Shown here: in pieces, positions 21,244 to 32,481 of the stretch
Numbering within the stretch: the first letter of the stretch is position 1
Layout: the number at the start of each line of letters is the position of its first letter
NCBI GenBank assembly: GCA_014058105.1
Contig: JACGCM010001272.1
Span: 434,001-498,000 of the forward strand
DNA from: Kingdonia uniflora
Taxonomy: Eukaryota; Streptophyta; Magnoliopsida; Ranunculales; Circaeasteraceae
Direction of reading: 5' to 3'
DNA length: 64,000 nucleotides
The notes under the pieces: generated by a model
What the model was told of the DNA's origin: nothing
What the model saw: the letters and a program-made list of their open reading frames with translations, nothing else
Databases searched by the model: none
Made by a program: the position numbers and the translations under genes

Positions 21244-24200
21244 ATGATGATTGAGTCAGCCTTAGCCGTCGGATTCCTCTCATCCAACGCTTCCTGTTCA
21301 TCCTCCTCTTCCTTCGCCATCACAACTCGATTTCGATGGAGCTACGATGCATTTTCTTCAAGAACAATCGACAGCTGTTGTTTCACAACAAAAACAACTA
21401 AGAACAACAACAGATTCCGTATTTCAGCTGACAATAATTCGGCCGAATTAAACGGCAAATCTCATTATCACCCATTTGAGGAGATTGGCGAACCTGCTGC
21501 ATCACCAGATGACGGTGACGCTAAGCTCACCGCTGCTGAAACAGCTCGGACGTTAATTGAGGTACAAAATATTACATTTCAATTTTATAAAATAAAGATT
21601 GGGTTTTTAATTGTGAAATTTAATTTACAGGTGAATAGTAAAGCGACTCTGATGTTTTCGGGAGTGATCAATGAGGAGTATCATGAGAACCTGTTTTGGC
21701 CAGATTTGCCTTACTTGACTGATGAACATGGAAGTAAGATTTTATACGTGCTGAGTTATGTTCAAATGTTTGAGTTTTAGGCTTTGGGGGTGATACATTG
21801 GAGATCACAAACGCATTTACCCATTACTCGTGATCAATATATGTAGAGTAAATATAAGCTTCATACTCCATCTAATGAAAACTGTGATATAGTCCTAACT
21901 GGGAATGGTATTTCCCCAGATATTTACTTTGAGGTGAAAGATGATGAAGACATTCTGCAATCGCTAACAACTGAGGATAACTTTGTGGTATGGAACGTTT
22001 GGCTTGTTTGTTGTGTTATTTTGTTATATTTGGCTTTCATTCTACATTGTGCCTTACTTGAGATCATTATATAATGCAGCAAGTAATAATAGGCTTGAAT
22101 ACTACGCAAATGCTTACTGATATGGAAATTGGACTATCGGATATTGATTTTGGCTTTGAAGAAATCGTAGAAGAGGATGACGATGACGACGATGATGATG
22201 ATAATGATGATGAAGTTGATGACGATGAATATGAGAAGGTTGGAATTCTTTCATACAATAAGATTTAGGCTTCTGTTTAGGCTTTGTAAGTGAGGGAAAG
22301 TTACCCTGCTCATCTTTTATCGGCTTTTTTTTAACGCTTAGGATTGGGTTGCCATTCTTGAAGACGAGGATAATGGAATGGATTTTGACGAGAATGCTGG
22401 GGATTGGGCAAAACTGGAAACGATGCGTTCATCTCATCCGATGTACTTCGCCAAAAAGATGGCCGAGGTAAATGTTTCTACCAACCTTTCTAAGCTAACA
22501 TTCTTCTTGGAATTGTAATATTAAACTGAACTTCATTTGTCGATCTGTGCGGTTTTGATGCCCGCACTCATATACTTTGAGTATCTACTGATAACCTTAT
22601 CCATGTTGGATATATGTTTTAGTGTGATCGGCGAGATAATGATGCAAATCTTGTATTGGACAATTTGCCAATGCACCTCTATAACATAATATACAGTCTA
22701 TCGTGTAACTTTCTTAACTTTCATTCCCTATTTTTAAGGAATTAACAAAACTCAATTTCACTGGATTGAACATAGTTTTCTTTGTTCAGGTAACATCTGA
22801 CGATCCTATGAACTGGATGGATCAGCCTCCTGCGGGTATTGCAATCCAGGGCCTTCTACGTCCTGCTTTAATTGATGTTATAAGGAAGCATTTATCAGAC
22901 CATCAGTCCAGTGATCATGACGTAGATCAGGTTGGAAAAATTGCGGAAGACAATGGAGAGGAAATTGGCATAAATGGTCACAAAAATGATCCCGATACTG
23001 TAGCTTCGTCTGAAGATGGTTCATCCTCGGCTGAAGAATCAGAGAAAGATAAAACAGTTGGAATTGGAACAGTGTTTTACAAGCTAGAGATGATTAAGAT
23101 TCAACTGGTTGATGCACATGGAAATCAGGCATGGTTCAATCTTTCTACATTGTTTTCCCCATTGCACTATTTATGCATAAAATATATTACATATATATAT
23201 TTTTTGTTATTTGACAACCATACAAGAAAATTAATTTTCAGTTCTAAAAATGCTTTGTTACTGTGTTTTCTACTACTTTAAAAAGCTTATATTGTTCTTT
23301 GATCTATCAACGTCTTTTTTAATGTTTCATTTCCTTTGACATCCAAAACTAATTTGGAATAGAGATGAATTGATAAGGTAAAGCTAGGCATAAAGCATAT
23401 GGCTCTTGCAACATGATAGCCATTTCAAAAGAGCTTCTGTTTTCAGTATTTCTTTCTTGCAAACTGGCTTTCAAAAGCCACTGGTTTTACTTTTCTAGAC
23501 AGACAAAATCTTCATTAAGTGCATAAAATATGGTTTAAGCAGCTTTATAGCATGTACAAAGATCTTCCGAAATGGCCCTAGATATTATAGACTTCCGCTT
23601 TCGCGCTTTTCACTTGAACCATGTCACATGGTTCCTAATAAACTTTTTTTTCTAAACTTATCAACAGACTTTTGTGGAAGTCAATGATTTAGAAAAAGCT
23701 CAACCAGATGCCATTGCACACTCAGCTTCCAAAATTATAACTAGAATGAAAGATGGAGGAGAGAAGACCACACAAGACCTTAAATCTCTGTGCTGGAGGG
23801 TGAAGGGTATTCAAGTAGAGGTATTGCAATATCACGACGGTATGAGCTTCACATTGACGAAATTGTGCTGTCATATCTGAACTTTGTTTGTTGTACCTCA
23901 TTACAGGAGGCAAGACTCATTGGGATAGATAGCCTTGGATTTGACATGAGAGTCTGCGCAGGAACCCAAGTCCAAACCTTGCGTTTCGCTTTTAAGACAA
24001 GGGTATGTCATCTTTATTTTTGGTAAAAAAAAATTTAAGAAAACTTTTGGAAAAGATGATAAATAGTATTGGTGTATCCTGATATCAACTGGAACATCGT
24101 TATAGCTAAAAATATTTTGAACCTTAGAAACTTTTGTATCAATCCCTTCAACTTTAGCTTGGCAAGTGAAAAAAGGGATACATTTTTTTTTTGAAGGGTA

Positions 24201-24404
24201 AAAAGGGATAAATATTGCAGACCTCACACAACAATATGGGTACTATGAAATCAAATGTGAACCGTCATCCTTTTATAACTCAACTAAATGTATTTGCAGG
24301 CCACTTCAGAGTATAGTGCAGAGAGACAACTTCACGATCTAATGTTCCCGAAGCTCCATCACAAGCCACAAAAGCCACTAGAAGCTCGGCCCAAAGAAAG
24401 CTAA
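21244..24404 (+). CDS. Protein similar to uncharacterized At3g49140
   Basis: Nine exons: 21244-21561, 21631-21733, 21920-21987, 22080-22238, 22342-22467, 22790-23128, 23668-23820, 23907-24002, 24300-24404. They give a 488-residue protein, near the length of the Arabidopsis relative. The first 60 residues are Ser/Thr-rich with few acids, like a plastid transit peptide. Then come TLMFSG, ENLFWPDLPYLTDEHGN, an acidic Asp run (residues about 200-220), WVAILEDED, GDWAKLETMRSSHPMYFAKK, DWMDQPPAGIAIQGLLRP, FYKLEMIKIQL, QPDAIAHSASKI, LKSLCWR, IGIDSLGFDMRVCAG and TLRFAF. All introns are GT-AG except intron 6, which begins GC. The relative is sometimes labelled PPR, but no PPR motif is visible; its C-terminal part resembles DUF2470/heme-oxygenase-like folds by recollection only. 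Likely functional. Confidence 0.92.
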
Positions 24405-25373
24405 CATGTTTCCATTTTAATGTGTTTAATTGATTGTATTGTATTGTATTCTTCCATACTGACCATCAGTATTTAGTTGGTCACTCATGTAGTTTATAAG
24501 TAATGCAATATATGGATGGGAAATTCATTTGTTGATTTTTTTTTTGTATTTAACTGGCTCAATTTATTTGACAAGAACTTTTTGGAACTCTTGGAACTCG
24601 CAGTCAGCTTGAAATTTATTGGACCACAAGAGGTTTAATTGGGCATCCAATGAGGTCAGATGAATAAATTGGGCTGAATTCGATTAGACAAACACAACTG
24701 ACTGATAACCCTGGTATATTTTTCATGGCGAGTCTGGTTCCTAAAAAGAACGATTATGTATAAAAAAAAAGTTATATTTTCTGGGATCGTTAGACATAAG
24801 CACGGATGGTATCATTAACATCGACATAGAAATTTATGCAATTTGAGGCTTTAATAAGGCCAAATCTATAACTGAACCAGCAAGAGAAGGTGCAAAGTGT
24901 GTTGTATAAGGTACAAATAAGTGGGGAAGAGCTCAGACATGAGTACTCACAAAAATCAGGCTCAAAATGAAATTAGATGATATGATAAGGATCCATTTGG
25001 CAATAACTCTTACTCTAATGAATAACAAAAGGCTTTCTTATTACTTGACCCAGGTTGTTTGTTAAGTGTAAACTACAACTGAAACAATACAAGCAAATTC
25101 ACACCAAAATCTGCAGAAAAAAAAAACGAAGTATCATGTATACTAAAGATTCCTACAAAGAAGCATCGAATGGTAGCACCAAAAATGTGGGTACTCATAT
25201 TTTTCTTTCTATGTTGGGTATTGAGGAAGAAATTGATAAATGGTATACTGTCTCAACCTGAAGAAGAAAAAAAACTGCTTCTATAAATTAATCTAAGCCA
25301 TGATTCTTGAAGAATCTCCAACAAGTCCTTCCATTCTTGTGTACCATTCACCATTCTTGTTGTTGTATACATT
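24405..25373. other. Intergenic sequence
   Basis: AT-rich. Presumed 3' untranslated region of the preceding gene with repeated TTGTATTGTATTG near 24435. A poly-T tract lies at about 24537. No ORF worth calling. Confidence 0.5.
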
Positions 25374-25375
25374 AG

Positions 25376-25470
25376 AGCATCCACAACAGTTGGGTGGATG
25401 GATTCGCCCAAAAGCAGGGTGAATCCAATCCACCCCACAGCAGTTGTTAAAAAAAATCAAGGAGAATTCA
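25376..25470 (+). repeat. Possible terminal segment of a DNA transposon
   Basis: GAGCATCCACAACAGTTGGG after TTA resembles the GAGCATC-type ends common in plant PIF/Harbinger-like and related elements, and lies upstream of the PMD gene. No matching inverted end was found, so the border is provisional. Confidence 0.3.
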
Positions 25471-25745
25471 CCAAGCGTTGTTCAGAACCGCGCGCAAGAA
25501 CCAACGGTCAAGATAAGTCCACGTGTTTTAATCTCAGCCTTCCACTATCCAGCGCACTTCTAAACCGCGCGGCAAGCTTGGACGAATAAGAAATTGACAC
25601 GTGGATCATTTGAATTTTTTTTAAGCCTCGCGGTTCTGCATCTTTTAGGCTTAATTCTGTATACTTTCTTTCAAGTGTATTTGAACATCAACCTTACTCC
25701 ACAAGTTTCCCAACCCAACCCATTTCCTCTGTTAATTACTTCAAA

Positions 25746-27757
25746 ATGTCGGGTTCTTCTAGTTCGCGACCGAGGCATAATTTCTCCAAAACCAAACGCA
25801 ACGTAAACACGGAAGTAAAACGAAGGGGGAACGCCGAAGTAACAAATAATTGGCCGTTACAATTGACGTCGGACAACGATCCCACTCCATCGTACGAAGA
25901 GTTGAACTGAGTAGATATCCTCCCGGACGGCTGGGTCCATATTTCTGTTGGATCGGAGGAAATACCGGTAAGTTTTGTGTAAATTTTATGGGTTATTAAC
26001 GTATATTGCAATGCGTTCGATGAAATGCCCGAATGAACTTCTAACGTGTTAATGTTTTTTTTTTTTGTCAGAACCGAGATGAATTACATTGTAGGGGATC
26101 ATTGGATAAGGTACTGAAGTGGTACCGATGGATTGCCGTGTACCCGACGTTGAAGAAGTTGGTTGACGATATGGGTTTTGAGGAGTTTTGCTCGATTAAT
26201 GCGGGAAACTCGGATAACCGTCTCATTCATGCTCTCGTGGAACGGTGGTGGCCTTCCACCCATACCTTTCACTTCCCTTGCGGGGATTTGGGTTTCACAC
26301 CGTTAAACTTTGTCATGCTAACGGGCATATCTTTTGGGAGGGGTCGCGAACTCCCGTGCGACGAGAGGTACTCCAAGTTAGAGGAAACAGAAAAGATGTT
26401 TTCGGGAATCACAAGCTCAGACATTAGGTACAGTAACATCACTCTCTCCTATTTAAAAAAGTGGAAAGAGCCTTTGAATCCACGTCTCCACAATTATCAC
26501 TCACAAATGGAAATCATGTATGCACGAGCATTTATTGCCTATATGATGGGTAATCTCTTCTTCTCAAATGGTGCCACATCCCTTCGGGCGGGTTATCGTG
26601 CAGCCTTGACAGACTACGATATTCTTGGTGCAACGGGTTTTGACTGGGGTACGCCGATTATGGCGGCTTTGTATCGGGGGCTTGATGAAGTCTCAGTTCT
26701 GAGGGACGGGAAGGTGAAGAAATTGATCACCGGATTCTATGCGATGTTGGAGTTCTGGTTCTTTGAGTACTGTCGGGTTGGAATGCATCTAGTTAAGGTA
26801 CAAAACTTTAACCATATTTATCCTCGTATTTATGGGTGGAGAGATGAAAGGGCGAGTATGGGGTCTGAAATCCATCACTCTTTTGCTGTGATAAGAGATA
26901 TGATAGAATGAAAGGACATAACTAAGATAAATTGGCAACCATGACACAGGTCTAGGTAATTAATCTGTCTAGAGGTAAGAGTTGCTTCAGCGCTGAGCAC
27001 CCAGAAGGTTTCATTGGTGTCAGTCCCATACGGCCACGAAACTCTTTGCTATTTAGAAGACCGGTGTATGCGTCAGATGACCGGGCGTGATAGTGTGCCC
27101 TATGATCCCCCTCAGGAGTTTATGGAATTCCTAAGGTACGATCGAGAGTTATATCAGAGTCTGAAGGATGTGGACTTCTACGATGGTGGTGATTATCTTA
27201 TTCCCGACGTAGATTACATGACATATTGGCGTACCGTTCATCCAAATCCCAAGATCGGTTGCAGTTTAGTAAAGAGGATGGGAAATATTTGGTCGGTCGG
27301 GCTTGATCTAGTGAGACCCGATGTACACTTGCCACCTACGTCGAGCTTAGCTACGTCTTTACAGGTACAAGACTATGGTGTTTAGACGACCAACGATCCA
27401 CGTGATATGGGATGGTTCATGGATGTGGCGGGACCGAATGATCAACGTAGACGGATACCGGTCCCAGTGATGCAGGTACCATACCCGTGTCCACCTACGT
27501 ATAGTACAAATGAGTTATGGCATCAAAACCAAGGATTACGGTATGCGGCATATGAAGACTCGAGGCAATACGTTGAGCGCACGACCGAGTTAGAGGAACA
27601 ACTGAGGTGAAGGGATAAGATCATCCGAGAGACGTCTGAGAGACTAGCTGAGATGCCCATTTCTTACCAGACAGATCCAGTTGTACAATGTACCTATGAT
27701 GAAAGTCTTGTACGTGGCAGACGCACCCGCCAAACAAAAAGAGGTCGTCCCAGTTAG
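25746..27757 (+). pseudogene. Plant mobile domain (PMD/MAIN-like) gene, decayed
   Basis: Exon 1 is 25746-25967 (start MSGSSSSRPRHN). A 104 bp GT-AG intron follows, and exon 2 starts at 26072 and remains in one frame to a TAG at 27755. The PMD fold is recognisable from WIAVYPTLKKL, INAGNSDNRLIHALVERWW, THTFHFPCGDLGFTPLNF, MLTGISFGR, ARAFIAYMMGNLFFSNG and DWGTPIMAALYRGLDE (residues about 85-290). It continues through YWRTVHPNPKIG near 27230 and ends in a basic KRGRPS tail like an AT-hook. In-frame stops at about 25910, 26909, 26951, 27383 and 27608 inactivate it. PMD genes are widespread in plants both as host genes (MAIN family) and inside transposons; the latter is likely here. Confidence 0.82.
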
Positions 27758-27982
27758 GCTATGTTTTATTTATGTTTTGTTTAAACTATGTTTTATTTAA
27801 ACTATGTTTTGTTTAAAATATCTTGAGTATTAATCTTGTTTTTTTTAAAGATTTTTTCTTAAGAAACTTATTGTCCAAGTTACTCAACGGCCATATTAAC
27901 AAATATACCCTTAAACGCCTAAAGAGAAAGGCTAATTCGATACCTATGTTCGAGCAGAATAAGTTTCTGTTCGAATAAAAAG

Positions 27983-28112
27983 AATGTATTCGAATAGATT
28001 TTAATCTATTCGAATAAAACACCTCATGCAGAAATGTATTCGAATAGATTTTAATCTATTCGAATAAAACACCTCATGCAGAAATGTATTCGAATAAAAC
28101 ACCTCAGGCCGA
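27983..28112. repeat. 50 bp tandem repeat with an internal 14 bp-arm palindrome
   Basis: Units at 27983-28032, 28033-28082 and a shortened third at 28083-28112. Each full unit contains TATTCGAATAGATT facing AATCTATTCGAATA with a 2 bp gap, a near-perfect palindrome, followed by AAAACACCTCATGCAGA. More TTCGAA words flank the array (27950-28146). Confidence 0.9.
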
Positions 28113-28205
28113 AAAGTATTCGAACAAAAAACAATTATGTTCGAATAGAAATTGAAACGACTAGTTTATTTTTTTGGACACTTGTTAACGGCTAGTTTTT
28201 TGCAA

Positions 28206-28213
28206 CTATAAAT
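28206..28213 (+). promoter_or_regulatory. TATA box of the first Harbinger ORF1
   Basis: CTATAAAT after an AACGGCTAG word typical of the ends of these elements, about 65 bp before the first ATG at 28274. Confidence 0.45.
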
Positions 28214-28344
28214 GTCATTAATCTTCTACACTCTCCTCCCTTCTAATCTTCTACACTCTTCTCCCTCCTTACCATGCAAACAAAGTCACTTTGTCTTCCT
28301 CAAGCTCCCAATCTAATTTTTAAAAATACTATTAATCTTCCAAT

Positions 28345-29590
28345 ACGAACCAACAAGGAAACATCTTTCCTCCTCAATTCGGCACATTTGATCCGTCGCA
28401 AATGCATAACACTTCCCAAGTTCTAAGGTATGTTTGCCAACTATTCCCGACACCCATGAATCAATTTAAATCTCAAACCCATGGATATTACTCTCATTAC
28501 CCAAACCAAGGATATTACCCTCAATTTGATGGGTATACTGGATCGTACATTCAAACAGGGAATCCATATTATTCATCTCAAAACGGTTTCGCTGGTAGAA
28601 GTTTGAGTACCACACCGATGCAAGGTACATGGGGGTTTAAATCATTTAAATGTCAATATATCGCCGGCTGCATCTCCGGTTGTCTCTCTAGTCATCTCCA
28701 AGGAACTCAATCCGGTTCTCATGAAAAGTAATATGCGCGGGAAGGCAAAGTCTATAAGAAAGACGGTATCGACACCTATTATAGTTGAGGATGTAGCTGA
28801 GGCTGAGGCTGAGGAACTCAATTCGGTTCTCACGAGAAGTAATACGCGTGGGAAGGCAAAGTCTAAAAGAAAGACGACATTTACACCTATTATAGTTGAG
28901 GATGTACTTGAGGCTTCAGAGGAAGTTCATGACGAAAAAGAATAATACTCCAACTCTAAAAGTTGGTCATTCGATGACTTCATGAATCTTACACGTGCTT
29001 GGTCCCAAGTGTCACAAAACCTCGCTACCACGAACAACCAAAAAGTCGATACATTTTGGTTCAATGTGCGTGATCAATTCAACTTCTTCAATGTAGACCA
29101 ATCGATGTGGCGATCGTACAACGGTGTCAATTGTGCGTATAAGGGGCAGCTCAATAAGGAATGCTCAATTTTTAGAGGTATCATTCAAGACCTTGAGAGC
29201 CGACATCATACCGGTATTGGAACGGGTGACTTTGTAAGTATTTCATTTATTTTTCGTATTTCATTAATGTTGAAAGGTAAATCATACTTTAAAGAATTTT
29301 CTAACTTGATTTCTAGAAACGTATGGCATACAATACATTTTTTTAACTACATTGCAAATCATTTACACTTGGGGAAGCGTACAAAGTTTTGGAAACTTGC
29401 CCAAAATGGTCACAAATTCATCACATCGCCCAACCCGACCGCAACGTCGCTAGAAAGTCAAATTTTAACCATAGCCCGGGTAACTCTACCAATATCAATC
29501 CTAAAACACCTATATTCGGTACTCCAAATATCGTAATTTAGGATGATTTTATCGACATGGATGCACCACTATATTTGACCAAATTACAGG
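28345..29590 (+). pseudogene. PIF/Harbinger ORF1 (MYB/trihelix-like accessory protein), truncated
   Basis: The N-terminal part is rich in Tyr, Gln and Asn (YPNQGYYPQFDGYTGSY). A duplicated basic/acidic linker at 28721-28945 has two near-identical copies (SNxRGKAKSxRKT). The DNA-binding trihelix region is MNLTRAWSQVSQN near 28982, then DTFWFNVRDQFNFFN and SYNGVN. A good intron at 29234-29316 (GTAAGT...TTCTAG) leads into the AYKVLETCPKWS block. The gene breaks off near 29590 in sequence belonging to Tat-4. Such proteins act with the Harbinger transposase; no transposase is found beside this copy. Confidence 0.75.
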
Positions 29591-29787
29591 TCACTATTAC
29601 CGGTATAGCTCGAAACAATCTCCTGGAGCTTCGCGCACAATCAGTTTCCATGAAATTATGCATACCAGGCCAACATACTTAACACAGAGAATACAAAAAA
29701 TATTTACACAAAACATGAAACAAAAGGAAGTATTTATTTTAAAGCGCAATGATTACAAATAAGTTGTTTTTCTCTCTTAATGAAATC

Positions 29788-30107
29788 CTATTTACAACCA
29801 ATACAACCACAAGAACGGGTCTTGTTCAAGTCCATAGTAGAGGCATTGTCTTCATCTTCTGCAGTCTCTTCGGCTAAGCTACAAGCTATCCCTATGCTCT
29901 GCCTCCGACAAAAGAACGTAGTAGAATTGATAGAGCCTGAAAAAGTCATCTTCAACAAATTCTACTTTATCATTATACATGTCTTGGTACGTCGGTTCCA
30001 CAGGTACGGGAGTGGGGTCTAAAGTATTGAGCTTAAAGCTCTGTAAACTTGGCCTATACATGCCCTGCAAACTCCTTATTATGAGTCTAGGATCTTGTCT
30101 TCATCAT
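29788..30107 (-). pseudogene. Small antisense ORF (aORF-s) of Tat-4
   Basis: Starts MMKTRS at 30107 with an early stop and frame change. From about 30070 it reads PVPVEPTYQDMY, KVEFVEDDFFRLYQFYYVLL and SEAEHR. After another frame change it reads SLAEETAEDEDN and ends RSCGCIGCK before TAG at 29790-29788. It aligns block by block with Tat-1 aORF-s (PIPPTFHGMS, EAEDDYQQIWRFYYVVLF, LAEDT). No known family recognised. Confidence 0.5.
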
Positions 30108-30153
30108 GATGCAAAGATGATGAATTAGTAAGCAAGGTGTTCCCAGAAAAAGT

Positions 30154-30166
30154 GTTATTTATAGCC
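30154..30166 (-). promoter_or_regulatory. TATA box upstream of Tat-4 aORF-s
   Basis: GGCTATAAATAAC on the minus strand, about 47 bp before the ATG at 30107. Confidence 0.55.
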
Positions 30167-30437
30167 TAAAAAACTTATGTTGCGAATCCTAAATAGTCAA
30201 AAGGAATGTCATTAATACTCCTTAGAACTCTGAAAGACTAGTCAAGTCAAGAGAAGTATTCAATTTTTTTTGTAAAAAGTTTAGTAAAATATATTTAAAC
30301 AAACATTTACAAGATGAGGGAAAACCAAGCATGTTATACTCTAGTACATATCACTAGAGTATATGCATATGGGTTCTCTACGAACATAAGGAAATATAGA
30401 AGAAAATAAATAAGGAAATTGCACTCATCATGACTAA

Positions 30438-30625
30438 TTTGTTCGAACTAGTCCATAGTCGTTCGAACGACAGGAGAAAAGTCTCGATCGATCGACCTCC
30501 ACTCACGTTCGAACAAAAACTGAAAACCTAGAAATTGTCGTCTTTCTTGAAAAAAAGAAATTACAGTTATGAGATTAACGACCAATTCGTTCGAACGACT
30601 TCAAAGTCCGTTCGAATGAACTGAT
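30438..30625. repeat. Cluster of GTTCGAACGAC-type modules
   Basis: Five TTCGAA palindromes within 190 bp, some as the longer GTCGTTCGAACGAC, lying upstream of the Tat-4 LTR. The same module is repeated in the Copia-1 LTRs, with similar neighbouring words (GTTCGAACAAAA). Confidence 0.7.
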
Positions 30626-30715
30626 AAATATAGGAAATGATTCCACCACATTTAATACATCAGAGATGAATTTTCTCAACCAATACCACTCGTGTACTTG
30701 GTTGAAAGGGGCGAT

Positions 30716-31203
30716 TGTAAGGACTTATTCTTACCCTCGACCTTATAGAAGTTTTGATATCGACCTCCGTACAAACAGTTCGATTCCATAATCGATGGAT
30801 GTCATTAAAGAAGTCGTTACAGAAACGGTGGATCAGACCGTTACACAACCATTATGAAGACTCGTCAAAATTATGTTTTAACATTCATCATTAAAGGAGA
30901 TAATGGTCATAAAACGGTCATAATATGACACCTATACATAGGACTAAGAAATAACATATTAAGGGCAGGTTTTTCTATCTAGAGAGTCTAGAGAAAACTA
31001 CTCAAAATACTTATTATAATATGTAGTCACTCAATCAATAAGATCATTATTTATAAATCCACAAGAGAGGTCGTGATTTTTACCTATTCATAGGTTTCCA
31101 AGCTAATTCTTATGTCTTGGTGATTATTTGTTATTGTTGTCGTTCTAATCACATTCGGTATATATGAGATACTAAATTCGAGATCCAAAATTAAGCTTTT
31201 ACA
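30716..31203 (+). repeat. 3' LTR of Tat-4 (488 bp)
   Basis: Starts TGTAAGG after a purine tract GAAAGGGGCGAT and ends TTTTACA. AGAGAGGTCGTGATTTTTA at about 31065 corresponds to GGAGAGGTCATAGTTTTTA in Tat-1. It is shorter than the Tat-1 LTR, so it is either a subfamily or internally deleted. Confidence 0.65.
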
Positions 31204-31894
31204 TATACAACTCTCTTATCTTTTCAATTTAAAATCACTGCATTAATTAAAAACATGTTTCTTGCTACTTGTTGCATGAAGAACATGTTCCTTACACTTT
31301 AGAAGTATGCCAAAGATCAAACTACACTTACACGAAGGTTTTTTTTTTTTTTTGGGTGTGTGTGTGGTAAATATCGCTAAATCGAGATAATCCCATAATT
31401 CTCCAAGGAGCATAAATTGCCCCTTTGTCAATTTTTTGGGCGAACCATAAGTTCAAACTCATAATAATTCAAACCCAACCCAACTTCAATCCAAACGTAG
31501 AATTTCCAAAAACCTATAACCAAGGATGAAAAGTGGCTTCACTCTAATAGAAATAGTAGTTGCAGAAAAGCCTAAATTTCATATTAATCGATGACCTAAT
31601 CGTGTATTATTGACAAGTGGTTGCGGTTTGACAATTAAATTGAAGAAAATTAGACAATTCACAAATAAAAGACAAACAATAACACATACGAGTTTTATTG
31701 TGGCTTACCCCAAAGGCTGCATTCACAGCGGCAACGACAAAAAATTCTCCATGAAACAAAAGGATTACAATTACTATCTTCTAACAATATCTTTATTCTC
31801 TTCAAGGAACAAGAGCGTAATCTTTCTCAAGCTAAACCTTGACCAATTATTTACAAAAGAGAATGATCAGAATACTCAAGAGAGAGGGGGAACC
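31204..31894. other. Unassigned sequence
   Basis: AT-rich, with a poly-T run followed by GT repeats at about 31339-31367. No supported ORF. Confidence 0.4.
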
Positions 31895-32023
31895 TGATGA
31901 GATATTTAGCCCCACATTGGACACATAGAGCATTGTACCTCAAAATATAAGATCTGGGAATTACTACTTTCATTGGTAATTGGTTTTCAGATGGAACCTC
32001 TAGTTCTAATATGGTATCAAAGC
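31895..32023 (+). repeat. Possible TRIM-type LTR fragment
   Basis: TGATGAGATATTTAGCCCCA resembles the 'CCCACATTGG' start of terminal-repeat retrotransposons in miniature. It is followed 110 bp later by TGGTATCAAAGC (32012-32023), a primer-binding site-like word. No second LTR was found. Confidence 0.35.
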
Positions 32024-32481
32024 GGACATTTCTTTTAAGTGTCATGTGTTTTAATATGGAACCTCCAGTTTTAGGAGAACCATTAATTAATCTTTTTCTA
32101 GATCTTTATGAGAGTATTTCCAACAGTTGGAAAATGAGTTGGGCTTGGGTTTGTTTTGTCAGACCAAACATTAACTCAAACCCAAACGCCTTCCAGCAGT
32201 TAAAAAATGAGTGTGAGTTGGTTAAGTTGGCATTGTTAAAACTTAATTGAGTTTGGGGAGCTCATAAAGAAAAAAAGAGTTTGGTGTACTTTTAATTACT
32301 GTGTGATATTCTGATTACCGCCCAAAATCTGGGCAGTAATCAGAGCATGGTGCGGTCTTTTGAAGTTCTTTTATCCATTATAGTAGGCTGAGATGAACTT
32401 GGCTACTTTTTCTCTCCTCTAACCCATTTTAGTAGGAGAGAAGTTAGTAGAAGAAACAAAAACCTGGCTACATTGTCCCAA

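Larger units (their letters stand above)
29600..31203 (+). mobile_element. Tat-4: 3' remnant of a Tat-type retrotransposon
   Basis: Contains, in the same order as Tat-1, a small antisense ORF, an antisense TATA box, a purine tract and a 3' LTR. The segment TTTTCTCAACCAATACCACT near 30671 matches CTTCTCAACCAACACCACT near 5252 of Tat-1. No gag, pol or long antisense ORF remains. The left border is where Harbinger ORF1 similarity ends. Confidence 0.65.

Noticed and set aside
22067..22258. Minus-strand Ser-rich ORF
   Set aside because: It is the complement of the Asp-codon run in exon 4 of the plus-strand gene.
21244..24404. PPR gene label for the At3g49140-like protein
   Set aside because: No 35-residue PPR motif is visible. 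The label in databases appears to come from older gene-model fusions.
27983..28112. CRISPR-like array
   Set aside because: Contiguous units without variable spacers in plant nuclear DNA; it is a minisatellite.
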